A stretch of DNA of 64,000 nt, taken from assembly GCA_036383955.1 (NCBI GenBank), contig DASVNH010000266.1:31069-95068 (forward strand). Reading direction: 5' to 3'. The notes under the pieces were generated by a model, which did no database searches, was not told where the DNA came from, and was given only the letters and a program-made list of their open reading frames with translations. Position 1 is the first letter of the stretch. Every line of letters begins with the position of its first letter. Below are positions 18,094 to 26,717 of the stretch, piece after piece. A program made the position numbers and the translations under genes. Origin of the DNA: JACQFK01 sp036383955 (GTDB taxonomy: Bacteria > Planctomycetota > MHYJ01 > JACPRB01).

Positions 18094-18642
18094 TTACTTC
18101 TTGGCGCCGCCGCGGTTGCCGGGCTTGCCCGGGCGCGTGCCGGGGCCGTCGTTCACGGGCGGATTGCCCGGGGGCTGGGGATCGACGCCGTTGCCGACGC
18201 CGTTGTTCCCTTTCGGACGATCCTTGCCCTTGCCGGGGTGATCGGGGCGGGACTCGGTGTCGCCGGGCGGACGAGGCGCGTCCCCATGGCAGCGGCACTC
18301 GCAGGCATGGCCTTTCTTGTCCGGATGATCCGGCCGGGCGTCGCCGTGCTTGGGCGGCTTGCCGTCCTTGTCCTTGTCCTTGTCTTTGTCCTTGGGCGGC
18401 TTGTTGCCGGGCCGGCCCGGGCCGGACTCGACGCCGTCGTTCACGGGCGGCTGGCCGGGGGGCTGGGGATCCACGCCGTTGCCGACGCCGTTGTTGCCGG
18501 GCGGGGGCTTGACGGCCTCGGGAGGGCACTCGCAGGCGCAGCCGCCGGGACGCCGCTTGGGCTCATCCTTCCGCGCGTCCTGGCTCCAGGCCGCGCCGGA
18601 TCCGCAGAGAACCAGAGCCGCCGCCGCGAGCGTTTTCATCAT
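18094..18642 (-). CDS. Secreted Pro/Gly/Asp-rich repeat protein with two CxCxC motifs
   Basis: A 182-aa low-complexity exported protein. The signal peptide MMKTLAAAALVLCGSGAAWS and an AAGGAC site just upstream set the start at 18642. The mature part contains two related modules. Each has a Cys motif (CACECP near residue 35 and HACECRCH near 112) and an almost identical GNNGVGNGVDPQPPG segment followed by PPVNDG. A DKDKDKDKD stretch and many Pro/Lys residues lie between. The Cys-His cluster could bind a metal and the acidic stretches calcium. No homologous family was recognised; a small cell-wall or matrix protein is a reasonable guess. Confidence 0.55.
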   Translation of the reverse strand: MMKTLAAAALVLCGSGAAWSQDARKDEPKRRPGGCACECPPEAVKPPPGNNGVGNGVDPQPPGQPPVNDGVESGPGRPGNKPPKDKDKDKDKDGKPPKHGDARPDHPDKKGHACECRCHGDAPRPPGDTESRPDHPGKGKDRPKGNNGVGNGVDPQPPGNPPVNDGPGTRPGKPGNRGGAKK

Positions 18643-18729
18643 CGTCCTTAGTTTATCCGGGCCGGATCCGGCGTGGACGCGGAACATGAAAATATGGACG
18701 CCCGGGTCGAAACGTCCTATTTTCTCAAC

Positions 18730-18740
18730 TGGTCAGACCA
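18730..18740. promoter_or_regulatory. FadR-type operator-like palindrome TGGTCAGACCA
   Basis: A perfect 5-1-5 palindrome, TGGTC-A-GACCA, within the context AACTGGTCAGACCACTTGT. It matches the CTGGTnnGACCAG-like sites bound by FadR-subfamily GntR regulators. It lies 28 bp before the start of the transporter/deacylase/enolase operon, in a locally AT-rich divergent promoter region. Its core GTCAGAC is shared with the palindrome at 41581-41595. Confidence 0.5.
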
Positions 18741-18768
18741 CTTGTCCTGTTGGAGCGTAGGGTAAACG

Positions 18769-20022
18769 ATGGAAGCCGAGGTCCTCCCCGCCGCCGCGCC
18801 GGCGACGGCCGCTCCGGAGCGGAGCCGCCGCGGGATCATCGGTTTCGCGGTCACGCTGGCGATCATCACCTACGTCGACCGCATCTGCCTCATGAAGGCG
18901 GCGCCGTTCATCCAAAGCGACCTGAAGATCGGCGACGCGGCGATGGGCTGGGTCTTCGCCGTCTTCCCCCTGACCTACGGGCTCTTCGAAGTCCCCTGGG
19001 GCTGGCTGGGCGACCGCATCGGTCCGAAGAAGGTGCTGCTGCGCATCGTGCTGGCCTGGTCCTTCTTCACCGCCGCGACCGGCTGGACGTGGAACTTCCT
19101 TTCCATTCTCGTGACCCGGGCGCTGTTCGGCGTCGGCGAAGCGGGCTGCTTCCCCAATCTCACGAAGGCCTTCTCCACGCGCCTGCCGCGCGACGAGCGC
19201 GTCCGCGCCCAGGGCATCCTCTGGCTCAGCGCGCGCTGGGGCGGGGCCTTCACGCCGCTCGTGGTCGTCTGGATCATGACGCTCACGTCCTGGCGCCGCT
19301 CGTTCGAGATCTTTGGCGCGATCGGCGTCATCTGGGCTCTGGTGTTCTGGTGGAAGTACCGCGAAGAGCGGACCGAGCCGGCGCCGGCGGGCCTGTCCCA
19401 CGCCGACCGCCGCTTCTGGCGCCTGCTCCTTTTCTCGCCGCGCGTCTGGCTGCTCTGCCTCCAGTACTTCCTCATGAACTACGGGGCCTACCTCTACGTC
19501 ACCTGGCTGCCGAAGTTCTTCAAGGACAAGTGGGGCGTCGGCGGGAACCTCGCCGCCGTGCTGGACGGGACGCCCCTCTTCTTCATGGGCCTGGGCTCGC
19601 TCGCCGCCGGCGTCCTCCTGGGCCGCGCGGGCGGCGCCGCCTGGCGCAAGCGCTTCGCCATCGCCGGCTACCTGGCCTCGTTCACGTTCATCCTGCTCGC
19701 CGCGGGGATGCCGGGGCCGATCGCCGCCGCGCTCATGCTCGGCCTCGCCGGCTTCGCCAGCGACCTCGTCATGCCCGCCAGCTGGGGCGCCTGCATGGAC
19801 ATGGGCGGCCGCTACGCCGGCACCCTCTCCGCCTTCATGAACATGCTGGGCTGCCTGGGCGCGGGCCTCTTTCCGGTCGTCGCGCCCCGCCTCATGGCCG
19901 CCACCGGCAACAACTGGACCCTCGTCCTCGTACTCAACGCCGTCGCCTACCTGGCCGCCGCCGCCTGCTGGCTGGTTCTCAAGACCGACACCCCCCTGGT
20001 CCCCGAGGAGGCCCGCTCATGA
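18769..20022 (+). CDS. MFS transporter, anion:cation symporter type
   Basis: A 417-aa major-facilitator protein with about 12 hydrophobic segments. The first segment contains ITYVDRICL, and the loop after segment 2 has GWLGDRIGPKK, the family signature. This resembles the ACS group, which imports organic anions such as hexuronates, galactonate and glucarate. It is the first gene of an operon with a deacylase and an enolase-superfamily protein, each overlapping the previous gene by four bases, so import of an organic acid used by those enzymes is likely. A FadR-like palindrome precedes it. Confidence 0.85.
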   Translation: MEAEVLPAAAPATAAPERSRRGIIGFAVTLAIITYVDRICLMKAAPFIQSDLKIGDAAMGWVFAVFPLTYGLFEVPWGWLGDRIGPKKVLLRIVLAWSFFTAATGWTWNFLSILVTRALFGVGEAGCFPNLTKAFSTRLPRDERVRAQGILWLSARWGGAFTPLVVVWIMTLTSWRRSFEIFGAIGVIWALVFWWKYREERTEPAPAGLSHADRRFWRLLLFSPRVWLLCLQYFLMNYGAYLYVTWLPKFFKDKWGVGGNLAAVLDGTPLFFMGLGSLAAGVLLGRAGGAAWRKRFAIAGYLASFTFILLAAGMPGPIAAALMLGLAGFASDLVMPASWGACMDMGGRYAGTLSAFMNMLGCLGAGLFPVVAPRLMAATGNNWTLVLVLNAVAYLAAAACWLVLKTDTPLVPEEARS

Positions 20023-21035
20023 GCCGCGCCATCGTCAGCCCCGAAGGTCTCGACTTCTCGAGCCCCGGACGTCGCGACTACTTCGTCAAGCTCGAGCACA
20101 CGTCGATCTGGGCCCATCACCTCATTCCCGTGACCGTGATCGTCGGCCCCCAGGCCGAGAAGGGCCGCGGCCTCCTCGCCACCGGCTCCACCCACGGCGA
20201 CGAGATCGAAGGGCCCGCCGCCCTCAAGCACCTCCTGCGGGAGATCCGGACGGAGGACGTCCTGGGCCGCCTCGTCCTCGTCCCCGTCCTCAACGTCATG
20301 GCCTTCCGCGCCAACCGGCGCGAGACGCCCGACGACGGCGGCAACCTCAACCGCGCGTTTCCCGGCGACGCCCGCGGCAGCGTCACCTATCGCCTCGCCG
20401 ACTTCGTCACGCGCTTCCTCTTCCCCCAGGTCCACGTCGTGCTCGACCTCCATTCGGGCGGCGAGGTCGCCCGCTTCCCCGAAACCGCCAACGTGCACCT
20501 CATGAAGGATCCCGTCCAGCGGAAGGCCATGGAGGAGACGGCGCGCGGCTTCGGCACGCGCTTCATCATGGTCTACCAGAACCAGACGCCCGGCCTGCTG
20601 ACGGGGCTGGCGGAGGACCTCGGCAAGATCAGCGTGGGCTCCGAGCTGGGCTGGGGCCGGGCGCTGCAGCCCGGCGGCGTCAGCATGGGACGTCAGGGCG
20701 TCCTCAACGCGGCGATCCGCCAGGGCCAGCTGCGCGGCGAGCCGCTGAGCGTCAACACCCCCGCCGCCGAGCAGATCCTGGTCGACACGTCCGATCCGGC
20801 CTCGAACCACCTGTCGCCGTTCGAGGGGGTCTTCGAGCCGACGGTCCGGCTCGGCGAGGCCGTCAAGAAAGGCCAGCGGGTCGCCTGGCTGCACGACTTC
20901 AACCGGATCGACGAGCCGCCGCTCGAGCTGACGGCCGGCCACGACGGCTACGTCATCTGCCAGGCCTGGAACGCGCGCGTCATCCAGGGCCAGGTCATCA
21001 CCCAGATCGGCAGGAAATTGGAGTGGGCCCGATGA
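20019..21035 (+). CDS. Succinylglutamate desuccinylase / aspartoacylase family protein
   Basis: A 338-aa zinc-dependent deacylase of the AstE/AspA group (carboxypeptidase-like fold). Zinc ligands are visible as STHGDEIEG (His and Glu) and the His of VVLDLHSGG. The NLNRAFPG segment is typical of the substrate-binding region. The C-terminal beta domain holds the GHDGYV segment common in this family. These enzymes hydrolyse an amide bond of N-acyl amino acids. Here the gene sits between a transporter and an enolase-superfamily gene with ATGA overlaps on both sides, so its substrate is probably an acylated sugar acid or a related compound, not arginine catabolites. Confidence 0.8.
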   Translation: MSRAIVSPEGLDFSSPGRRDYFVKLEHTSIWAHHLIPVTVIVGPQAEKGRGLLATGSTHGDEIEGPAALKHLLREIRTEDVLGRLVLVPVLNVMAFRANRRETPDDGGNLNRAFPGDARGSVTYRLADFVTRFLFPQVHVVLDLHSGGEVARFPETANVHLMKDPVQRKAMEETARGFGTRFIMVYQNQTPGLLTGLAEDLGKISVGSELGWGRALQPGGVSMGRQGVLNAAIRQGQLRGEPLSVNTPAAEQILVDTSDPASNHLSPFEGVFEPTVRLGEAVKKGQRVAWLHDFNRIDEPPLELTAGHDGYVICQAWNARVIQGQVITQIGRKLEWAR

Positions 21036-22153
21036 AGATCGTCGACGTCAAAGCGATTCCGCTCCGCGGCCACACGCACGACACCGGCTGGCCCGGCGGC
21101 ACCGATCCGAACGAGCAGATGAACACGCTCGTCGAGATCCGGACCGACGAGGGCCCCGCCGGGATCGGCAGCTGCTTCAACAGCCTGCCCTTCATCGAAG
21201 CCTCGCTCACCCTCCTCAAGCCGCTGCTGATCGGCGAGACCGCCGTCGAAGCCGAGCGCGTCTCGGAGAAGCTGCGGCAGCACACCTTCTGGCAGGGCCG
21301 CGGCGGGCCCGTCGAGCACGCCATCAGCGGCCTCGACATCGCCCTCTGGGACCTGATGGGCAAGATCCTCGGCCAGCCGGTCTCGCGCCTGCTCGGCGGC
21401 AACTACCGCTCCCGCCTCAAGCCCTACGCGTCCATCCTCTTCGATCAGCCCGCCGTGCTGCGGGAGAAGCTGCTCGAGCAGACCTCCCGCGGCTTCAAAG
21501 CCATCAAGATGGGCTGGCGCCCCTTCGGCCGCGTCAGCCGCAAGCTCGACGAAACCCTCATCCGCACCGCCCGCGACACCGTCGGGGAGGACGTCGAGCT
21601 CATGGTCGACGCCGGCGGCAGCGAGCAGTTCTGGCCCCACGGCGTGTCGTGGGCCCGCGAGACCGCCAAGATGCTCGGCGAGCACGGCGTCGTCTGGTTC
21701 GAGGAGGCCCTCAAGCCGGACGATCTCGACGGCTTCAAGGAGCTCCGCGCGACGTCGCCGGTCCTCATCGCCACCGGAGAAGTTTTCACGCGCCGGCAGA
21801 CCTTCCAGCCCTTCATCACGCAGCGGGCGCTCGACATCATCCAGCCGGACATGACCAAGTGCGGCGGGCTGAGCGAGGGACGTCGCATGGGCTGGATGGC
21901 CTACGACCACGGCGTGAAGCTGGTCCCGCACGGCTGGAACACCGCGATCGGCGTGGCGGCCGACCTCGCGCTGACCGCGGCCCTGCCGGTCGCCACCTGG
22001 GTCGAGTACCAGACCGGCGTGCCGTACATCGAGCAGCTCATCGAGCCGCCGTTCAAGCTGGACGCCGACGGCCTCCTGCCCGTCCCGACCGGCCCGGGCC
22101 TGGGCGTCACGCTGAATCCCGACGCGGTCGCCCGCTTTTCGAGGAAGAGCTAA
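21032..22153 (+). CDS. Enolase-superfamily dehydratase (mandelate-racemase type)
   Basis: A 373-aa enolase-superfamily enzyme, close in pattern to acid-sugar dehydratases. The Lys of AIKMGW follows the second-strand signature. Metal ligands appear as LMVDAGG (Asp), VWFEEAL (Glu) and ATGEVF (Glu). The general acid/base His is in LVPHGWNTAIG. The N-terminal capping domain includes the HTFWQGRGGPVEHAISGLDIALWD signature region. The reaction is probably beta-elimination of water from a sugar acid. The start overlaps the deacylase stop (ATGA). The exact substrate cannot be given. Confidence 0.85.
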   Translation: MKIVDVKAIPLRGHTHDTGWPGGTDPNEQMNTLVEIRTDEGPAGIGSCFNSLPFIEASLTLLKPLLIGETAVEAERVSEKLRQHTFWQGRGGPVEHAISGLDIALWDLMGKILGQPVSRLLGGNYRSRLKPYASILFDQPAVLREKLLEQTSRGFKAIKMGWRPFGRVSRKLDETLIRTARDTVGEDVELMVDAGGSEQFWPHGVSWARETAKMLGEHGVVWFEEALKPDDLDGFKELRATSPVLIATGEVFTRRQTFQPFITQRALDIIQPDMTKCGGLSEGRRMGWMAYDHGVKLVPHGWNTAIGVAADLALTAALPVATWVEYQTGVPYIEQLIEPPFKLDADGLLPVPTGPGLGVTLNPDAVARFSRKS

Positions 22154-22176
22154 CGTTTTAGCGACGCTAGAACATT
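22152..22176 (+). terminator. Hairpin after enolase-family gene
   Basis: The arms AACGTTTTAGCG (22152-22163) and CGCTAGAACATT (22165-22176) pair at 10 of 12 positions and overlap the TAA stop codon. It could help to end the transporter operon transcript. There is no clear U tract. Confidence 0.4.
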
Positions 22177-22212
22177 ACATCCAGGCCCCCCGCGAGGTAT
22201 GATTCGGGGCCC

Positions 22213-22983
22213 ATGCGATACCTCAAAGGGCACGTCGATCTCGTCGGCCTCGGCCAGCTGCTCCAGGACCTCTCGACCCACAAGGCCGAGGGCTTCCTGG
22301 GCCTCGCCCGCGGCAAGGACCGGCAGACCGTCCATGTCGGCCCCGGCGGCATCCGCCTCCTTTCCTCCAGCCTCGCCCGCGTGAAGCGCATCGCCCGCAT
22401 CGCCCGGCGCGCGCTCGGCGCGCGGCCGATGACGGCCGACCAGCTCCGCGGCCTGCTCAAGAAAGAAAAACTCCTGGGCTGGTCCCTCGGCCAGCTCGCC
22501 CTCTCCGAAGCCCCGCTTCGCCGGGAGGATGTCGAAGACGCCCTCCGCCGCCAGGTCGAAGAAGAAGTCCTCGACCTCTTCATGTGGAGCCAGGCGACGT
22601 TCGAGTTCAAGGAGGGCAAGCTCACGAGCGCGAAGGCGAAGGAGCCGCTCGCCCACCTCGAGCTGCGCGCGAACGTCACGTCGCTGCTCCTCGAAGCCGC
22701 CCGGCGCGAGGACGAGACGCGCCAGATCAAGCAGGCGCTCGGCGACGAGCGCGGCACCCTGCGGAAGGTGCGCCGGGAGTTCCATGCCGACGTCCTGGGC
22801 GAGGACGTGGTGCGCGCCGACGCGATCCTGCCGCTCATCAACGGCCGGCGGACGCTGAAGGCGGTCCTGCGGGCGTCGATCTACCCGATCTTCTCCACCC
22901 TCCGGGCCGTCCACACGCTGCGGACGGCGGGCTACGTGGAAGTGGTCCTTCCGTCGGACACCCTCTCCTTGATCGTTTCTTGA
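22213..22983 (+). CDS. PATAN/DUF4388-like protein
   Basis: A 256-aa cytoplasmic protein. Its opening, MRYLKGHVDLVGLGQLLQ and the following strand-helix pattern, resembles the DUF4388 (PATAN) domain found near gliding, chemotaxis and two-component proteins. The middle (about 80-135) contains the QLALSEAPLRREDVEDALRRQ-type segment, similar to the MshE N-terminal/response modules. The gene ends 37 bp before a GspE/PilB-like ATPase gene on the same strand. An adaptor role in secretion or pilus control is inferred from this neighbourhood, not shown. Confidence 0.6.
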   Translation: MRYLKGHVDLVGLGQLLQDLSTHKAEGFLGLARGKDRQTVHVGPGGIRLLSSSLARVKRIARIARRALGARPMTADQLRGLLKKEKLLGWSLGQLALSEAPLRREDVEDALRRQVEEEVLDLFMWSQATFEFKEGKLTSAKAKEPLAHLELRANVTSLLLEAARREDETRQIKQALGDERGTLRKVRREFHADVLGEDVVRADAILPLINGRRTLKAVLRASIYPIFSTLRAVHTLRTAGYVEVVLPSDTLSLIVS

Positions 22984-23020
22984 GGGTAGACTCTCCTTAG
23001 CACAAGGCTGGGGAGGGAAT

Positions 23021-25225
23021 ATGGCGACCCGCACGGGCAACTCCCGTTCCGCCCTGGATGTCGGCCGCAAGCGCATCCTCGCCTCGCTCAAGGGGATGAG
23101 CGTCGAGCAGATCTCGCTGAAGGCCATGCCGGAGCTGGCCGACCTCCTGAGCGCCTCCTCGGTGCGCCTGTACTTCCGGGATCCGCTCTCCGGCGAGCTC
23201 TACGCGCGGATCATCCAGAACAAGAAGGCGCGGGAGCACCGCGTGCCCGCCGAGCCGTCGAGCGCGGTCGGCTACGCGGCGATGACCCAGAAGACGTCCT
23301 TCGCGTGGAAGCGCGAGGACGACACGCGCAAGCTCTACGTCGTCGCGGCGCCGGTGCTGGCGGGCGGCGAGGTGGTCGGGGTCCTGGAATGGACCCACGG
23401 CATGCCGAACGTCCCCGCCGACGAAGACCGCCTCAAGGTCTTCCTCGAGGTCGGGGAATGGATCGGCCGCCGGCTCGACGAGATGGCGGTCGGCACGACG
23501 TCGCGGAGCCCCTACGACGGCCTCCTGAAGGGCGGCCTGCTCACGCGGGCGACGCTGAAGAAGGCGCGCGACGAGGCCGCGAGCGACGGCTGCTCGCTGG
23601 AGCAGTTCCTGATGACGCGCTACGGCGTCGACAAGACCGCGCTGGGCAAGAGCCTCTCCGAGCATTTCGGCGTGCCGTTCACGGCCACGCCGGGAAACTC
23701 CGATGCCGAGCTCCTGCGCCGCTTCGCGCCGGAATTCCTGAAGGCCCGCGCGGTGCTGCCGGTGCGCTGGAAGGGCGACCAGGCCGAGATCGTGGTCACG
23801 AACCCGGGGAACCTGACGCTGGTCGACGACCTCAGCCGCCGTCTCGGCACCGAGAAGCTGGCCCTGGCCGTCGCGGTCAAGGAGGACATCGAGGCGGCGC
23901 TCGACCGCCTGCTGGCCGCGATGCCGGCGGCCCCGTCGGCGCCGGCGACGGGCGAGAAGGGATCGAAGACCGAGTGGGAGGCCGTGTCCGCCGACGAAGG
24001 CGGCTTCGACCTGGGGGTGGGCGGCGGGACGATCGACTCGAAGACGATCCAGATGGTGAACGACACCATCCAGGACGCGATGGACGCCGGGGCGTCGGAC
24101 ATCCACCTCGAGACGACGAAGACGGGGGGGATGTCGATCCGCTTCCGGGTGGACGGCGTCTGTCACGACCACCGGACGATCCGGGAGGCCTGCTCGCGGC
24201 CGGTGATCTCGCGGCTGAAGATCATGGCGGAGCTGAACATCACCGAGCACCGGCTGCCGCAGGACGGCAAGATCCGGCTGAAGGACAAGGCGGGGCGGAA
24301 GAGCGACCTGCGCGTGGCGATCATGCCGACGTTCGGCGGGCACGAGGACGCGGTGCTGCGCCTGCTGCCGGAATACCAGGTGCTGACGCTGGACCAGATC
24401 GCGATGGAGGCGGACACGCTGGCGCGCTTCCGCGGGGTGATCGGGCAGCCGCACGGGATGGTGCTCTGCGTGGGGCCGACGGGCTCGGGCAAGACGACGA
24501 CGCTGCACGCGGCGCTCGCGGCGGTGAAGGGCCCGGAGGTGAAGGTCTGGACCGCGGAGGACCCGGTCGAAATCACGCAGGACGGCGTGCGCCAGGTGCA
24601 GATGCAGTCGCAGATCGGCCTGACGTTCGACCGCGCGCTGCGGGCGTTCCTGCGCCTCGACCCGGACATCATCATGATCGGCGAGATCCGCGACCAGGAG
24701 ACCGCGGGCGCGGCGATCGAGGCCTCGCTGACGGGCCACCTGGTGCTCTCGACGCTCCACACCAACAGCGCGTCCGAGACGGTGACGCGCCTGCTCGACC
24801 TCGGCCTGGATCCGTTCTCGTTCGCGAACAGCCTGCTCGGCGTGCTCGCCCAGCGCCTGGTGCGCAAGCTCTGCAAGTGCGCGGAGACCGGGCCGGCGAC
24901 CGAAGAGGAAGTCGAGGAGCTGCGGAAGCATTACGGCGAGGGCTGGGACGCGCTGAAGGTGGACCGCCGGCGCCTCACGCTGGGCCGTTCGAAGGGCTGC
25001 GAGGTCTGCTTCCAGACGGGCTACAAGGGCCGCTGCGGCATCCACGAGCTGCTCGTGATGAGCCCGGGGCTGCGGCGCATGATCCAAGGCAAGGCCCAGG
25101 CCGACGAGATCGCCGCCGAGGGGCGCAAGGGCGGCATGCGCACCCTGCGCCAGGACGGCATCCGCAAGATCCTCCAGGGCAAGACCGACCTGAAGGAGGT
25201 CCTCTCGAACACCCGCTCGGACTGA
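23021..25225 (+). CDS. GAF-fused GspE/PilB-type secretion ATPase
   Basis: A 734-aa hexameric ATPase of the type II secretion / type IV pilus family with an unusual N-terminal GAF-like domain (about 20-165). An MshEN-like domain follows (about 170-290), then the ATPase core. Walker A is GPTGSGKTT (485-493). The Asp box/Walker B is DPDIIMIGEIRD, and the His box is GHLVLSTLHTNSA. The C-terminal part has CKC and CEVC, the usual zinc-binding four-Cys set. It would power pilus or pseudopilus assembly at the inner membrane. No gspD, pilC or pilM homologue lies nearby. GGGGAGGGA precedes the start. Confidence 0.9.
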   Translation: MATRTGNSRSALDVGRKRILASLKGMSVEQISLKAMPELADLLSASSVRLYFRDPLSGELYARIIQNKKAREHRVPAEPSSAVGYAAMTQKTSFAWKREDDTRKLYVVAAPVLAGGEVVGVLEWTHGMPNVPADEDRLKVFLEVGEWIGRRLDEMAVGTTSRSPYDGLLKGGLLTRATLKKARDEAASDGCSLEQFLMTRYGVDKTALGKSLSEHFGVPFTATPGNSDAELLRRFAPEFLKARAVLPVRWKGDQAEIVVTNPGNLTLVDDLSRRLGTEKLALAVAVKEDIEAALDRLLAAMPAAPSAPATGEKGSKTEWEAVSADEGGFDLGVGGGTIDSKTIQMVNDTIQDAMDAGASDIHLETTKTGGMSIRFRVDGVCHDHRTIREACSRPVISRLKIMAELNITEHRLPQDGKIRLKDKAGRKSDLRVAIMPTFGGHEDAVLRLLPEYQVLTLDQIAMEADTLARFRGVIGQPHGMVLCVGPTGSGKTTTLHAALAAVKGPEVKVWTAEDPVEITQDGVRQVQMQSQIGLTFDRALRAFLRLDPDIIMIGEIRDQETAGAAIEASLTGHLVLSTLHTNSASETVTRLLDLGLDPFSFANSLLGVLAQRLVRKLCKCAETGPATEEEVEELRKHYGEGWDALKVDRRRLTLGRSKGCEVCFQTGYKGRCGIHELLVMSPGLRRMIQGKAQADEIAAEGRKGGMRTLRQDGIRKILQGKTDLKEVLSNTRSD

Positions 25226-25227
25226 AC

Positions 25228-25361
25228 GCTCACCACGAAGGCACAAAGCGCCCAAAGGGGACTTATCGAGGAAAGGCCGCCGAAGGCGGCTTCGGGCTCC
25301 CGGTGGGGAGCCGGTTCAGGCGAGGTCCTGAATAGAGTCTTCGTGCTCTTCGTGGTGATCG
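25228..25361. repeat. Inverted repeat with CACCACGAAG arms
   Basis: The left arm (25228-25257, CTCACCACGAAGGCACAAAG and on) pairs with the right arm (25338-25361, CTTCGTGCTCTTCGTGGTGA). Several small hairpins lie in between, for example GCCGCC-GAA-GGCGGC. It fills the gap between the convergent GspE-like and receiver genes. The arm words match those of the element at 40492-40606. From memory, CACCACGAAGG-type arms recur in intergenic regions of many unrelated bacteria; this was not checked. Confidence 0.8.
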
Positions 25362-25371
25362 CTGCGCGGGA

Positions 25372-25725
25372 CTAGGTGAGCGCTTCCCGGACCTTCTCCA
25401 GGAGCGCGGCGGAGGTGAAGGGCTTGCCGAGAAAGGGGACGTCGGGCGCCTCTTCCGCCTCCAGGTGCCCCGAGATGAAGAGCGCCCGCAGGCCCTGCCG
25501 GGCGGCCGAGAGGCGCACCACCAGCTCGACGCCGCTCATGTCGGGCAGGCTCAAGTCGCTCACCACCAGGTGGATGGGCTCCGGATGCTTCTCGACGAGG
25601 GCCAGCGCCTCCCGCCCGTCCCCCGCCTCCAGCACCACGTAGCCCGCCTTGCGCAGGACCGTGGTCGCGAGGCGGCGGACCACCGCCTCGTCGTCGACCA
25701 GAAGCAGGGTCTCGCTCGGGTTCAC
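25372..25725 (-). CDS. Single-domain response regulator
   Basis: A 117-aa CheY-like receiver with all key residues: DDE near residue 11, phosphoacceptor Asp in VVSDLSLPDMSG (about residue 57), Ser in LFISGH and Lys in LGKPF near the C-terminus. There is no output domain. It is convergent with the GAF-GspE gene and divergent from the LysR regulator, with no kinase gene nearby. It may act on the secretion ATPase or belong to a distant hybrid kinase; neither is shown by the sequence. Confidence 0.8.
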   Translation of the reverse strand: MNPSETLLLVDDEAVVRRLATTVLRKAGYVVLEAGDGREALALVEKHPEPIHLVVSDLSLPDMSGVELVVRLSAARQGLRALFISGHLEAEEAPDVPFLGKPFTSAALLEKVREALT

Positions 25726-25806
25726 TTCTTATTGATCTAACGCCGATTCCCCGGCGCGTCCAATATATTATTCAACCTTAACTGATAACTCCCTATTATG
25801 AGGGGC

Positions 25807-26688
25807 ATGGACTCCCGCCATCAGCGCTACTTCGTCGCGGTCGCCGAGGAGCTGCACTTCGGCCGGGCCGCCGAGCGGCTCCGCATCTCGCAGCCGGCCC
25901 TGAGCAAGCAGATCCGCGGCCTCGAGGAGGAGCTCGGCACGGAGCTCCTCTGGCGGACGAAGCGGAGCGTGCGCCTGACGCCCGCCGGCGTGGCATTCCT
26001 GCGGAGCTCGCGCGACGTCCTCGGCCGGATGGATCGGGCGGTCCACGAAGCCCGGGGCATCGGCCGCGGCGAGTTGGGCAGCGTGACGCTCGGCTACATG
26101 AGCGGCGCCAGCGTGCGCCTGGTGCCGCGGATCGTGCGCGCCTTCCGCGCGCGCCACCCGAAGGTCGAGGTGCGGCTGACCCAGTTCATGCCCCCGGACC
26201 ACGCCGAGGTCATCCGCGACGGCCGCGTAGACGTGGGCCTGCTCCACCTCCCGCCGGCGCCGGAGGACCTGGCCGTCGAGCGCCTCGCGGAAGAGTCCTT
26301 CCTGATCGCCCTGCCCGCCCGCCATCCGCTGGCGAAGCGGTCGAGCCTGTCCTTGCGGGACCTGGACGGCGCGCCCCTGGTCTTCTTCCCGCGCTACGCG
26401 AACCCCCAGCTGCACGACGAGTTCACCGGGCTGTTCAAGCGGGTGGGGGCGACGCCCAACTTCGTGCTCGAGACCTTGCCCGCCTACGGCATCCTGGCGG
26501 CCGTCGCCGCCGGCATCGGAGCCGCGCCGCTGACGGAGAGCCTGCGCGACATCCGCTGGAAGGGCGTGGTCTATCGGACGCTGACGGGCCCGCGGCCCTC
26601 GTTCCATTGGGGTGTGGCCTACACGCGCGGCCCGAGGCCCCGGACGCTCGACCTGTTCCTCGACGTCGTCCGCCGCCTCTATCGCTGA
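25807..26688 (+). CDS. LysR-family transcriptional regulator
   Basis: A 293-aa LysR regulator. The N-terminal winged helix-turn-helix is typical (RYFVAVAEELHFGRAAERL, then ISQPALSKQIRGLEEELG). A linker helix and a two-lobed effector-binding domain follow (about 90-293). The start MDSRHQRYF matches the usual first residues of the family, so ATG 25807 is preferred over ATG 25798. The upstream gap is AT-rich and contains ATAACTCCCTATTAT, a possible LysR T-N11-A-like site overlapping the start. The regulated gene may be the divergent receiver; the effector is unknown. Confidence 0.85.
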   Translation: MDSRHQRYFVAVAEELHFGRAAERLRISQPALSKQIRGLEEELGTELLWRTKRSVRLTPAGVAFLRSSRDVLGRMDRAVHEARGIGRGELGSVTLGYMSGASVRLVPRIVRAFRARHPKVEVRLTQFMPPDHAEVIRDGRVDVGLLHLPPAPEDLAVERLAEESFLIALPARHPLAKRSSLSLRDLDGAPLVFFPRYANPQLHDEFTGLFKRVGATPNFVLETLPAYGILAAVAAGIGAAPLTESLRDIRWKGVVYRTLTGPRPSFHWGVAYTRGPRPRTLDLFLDVVRRLYR

Positions 26689-26693
26689 CGAGC

Positions 26694-26717
26694 CGTTGAC
26701 GTTCTCACGCGTCAACG
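26694..26717. terminator. Bidirectional hairpin between convergent genes
   Basis: The arms CGTTGACG (26694-26701) and CGTCAACG (26710-26717) are perfect reverse complements with an 8-nt loop. They fill the gap between the LysR stop and the stop codon of the DUF1501 gene, so the hairpin could serve as terminator for both. Confidence 0.55.
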
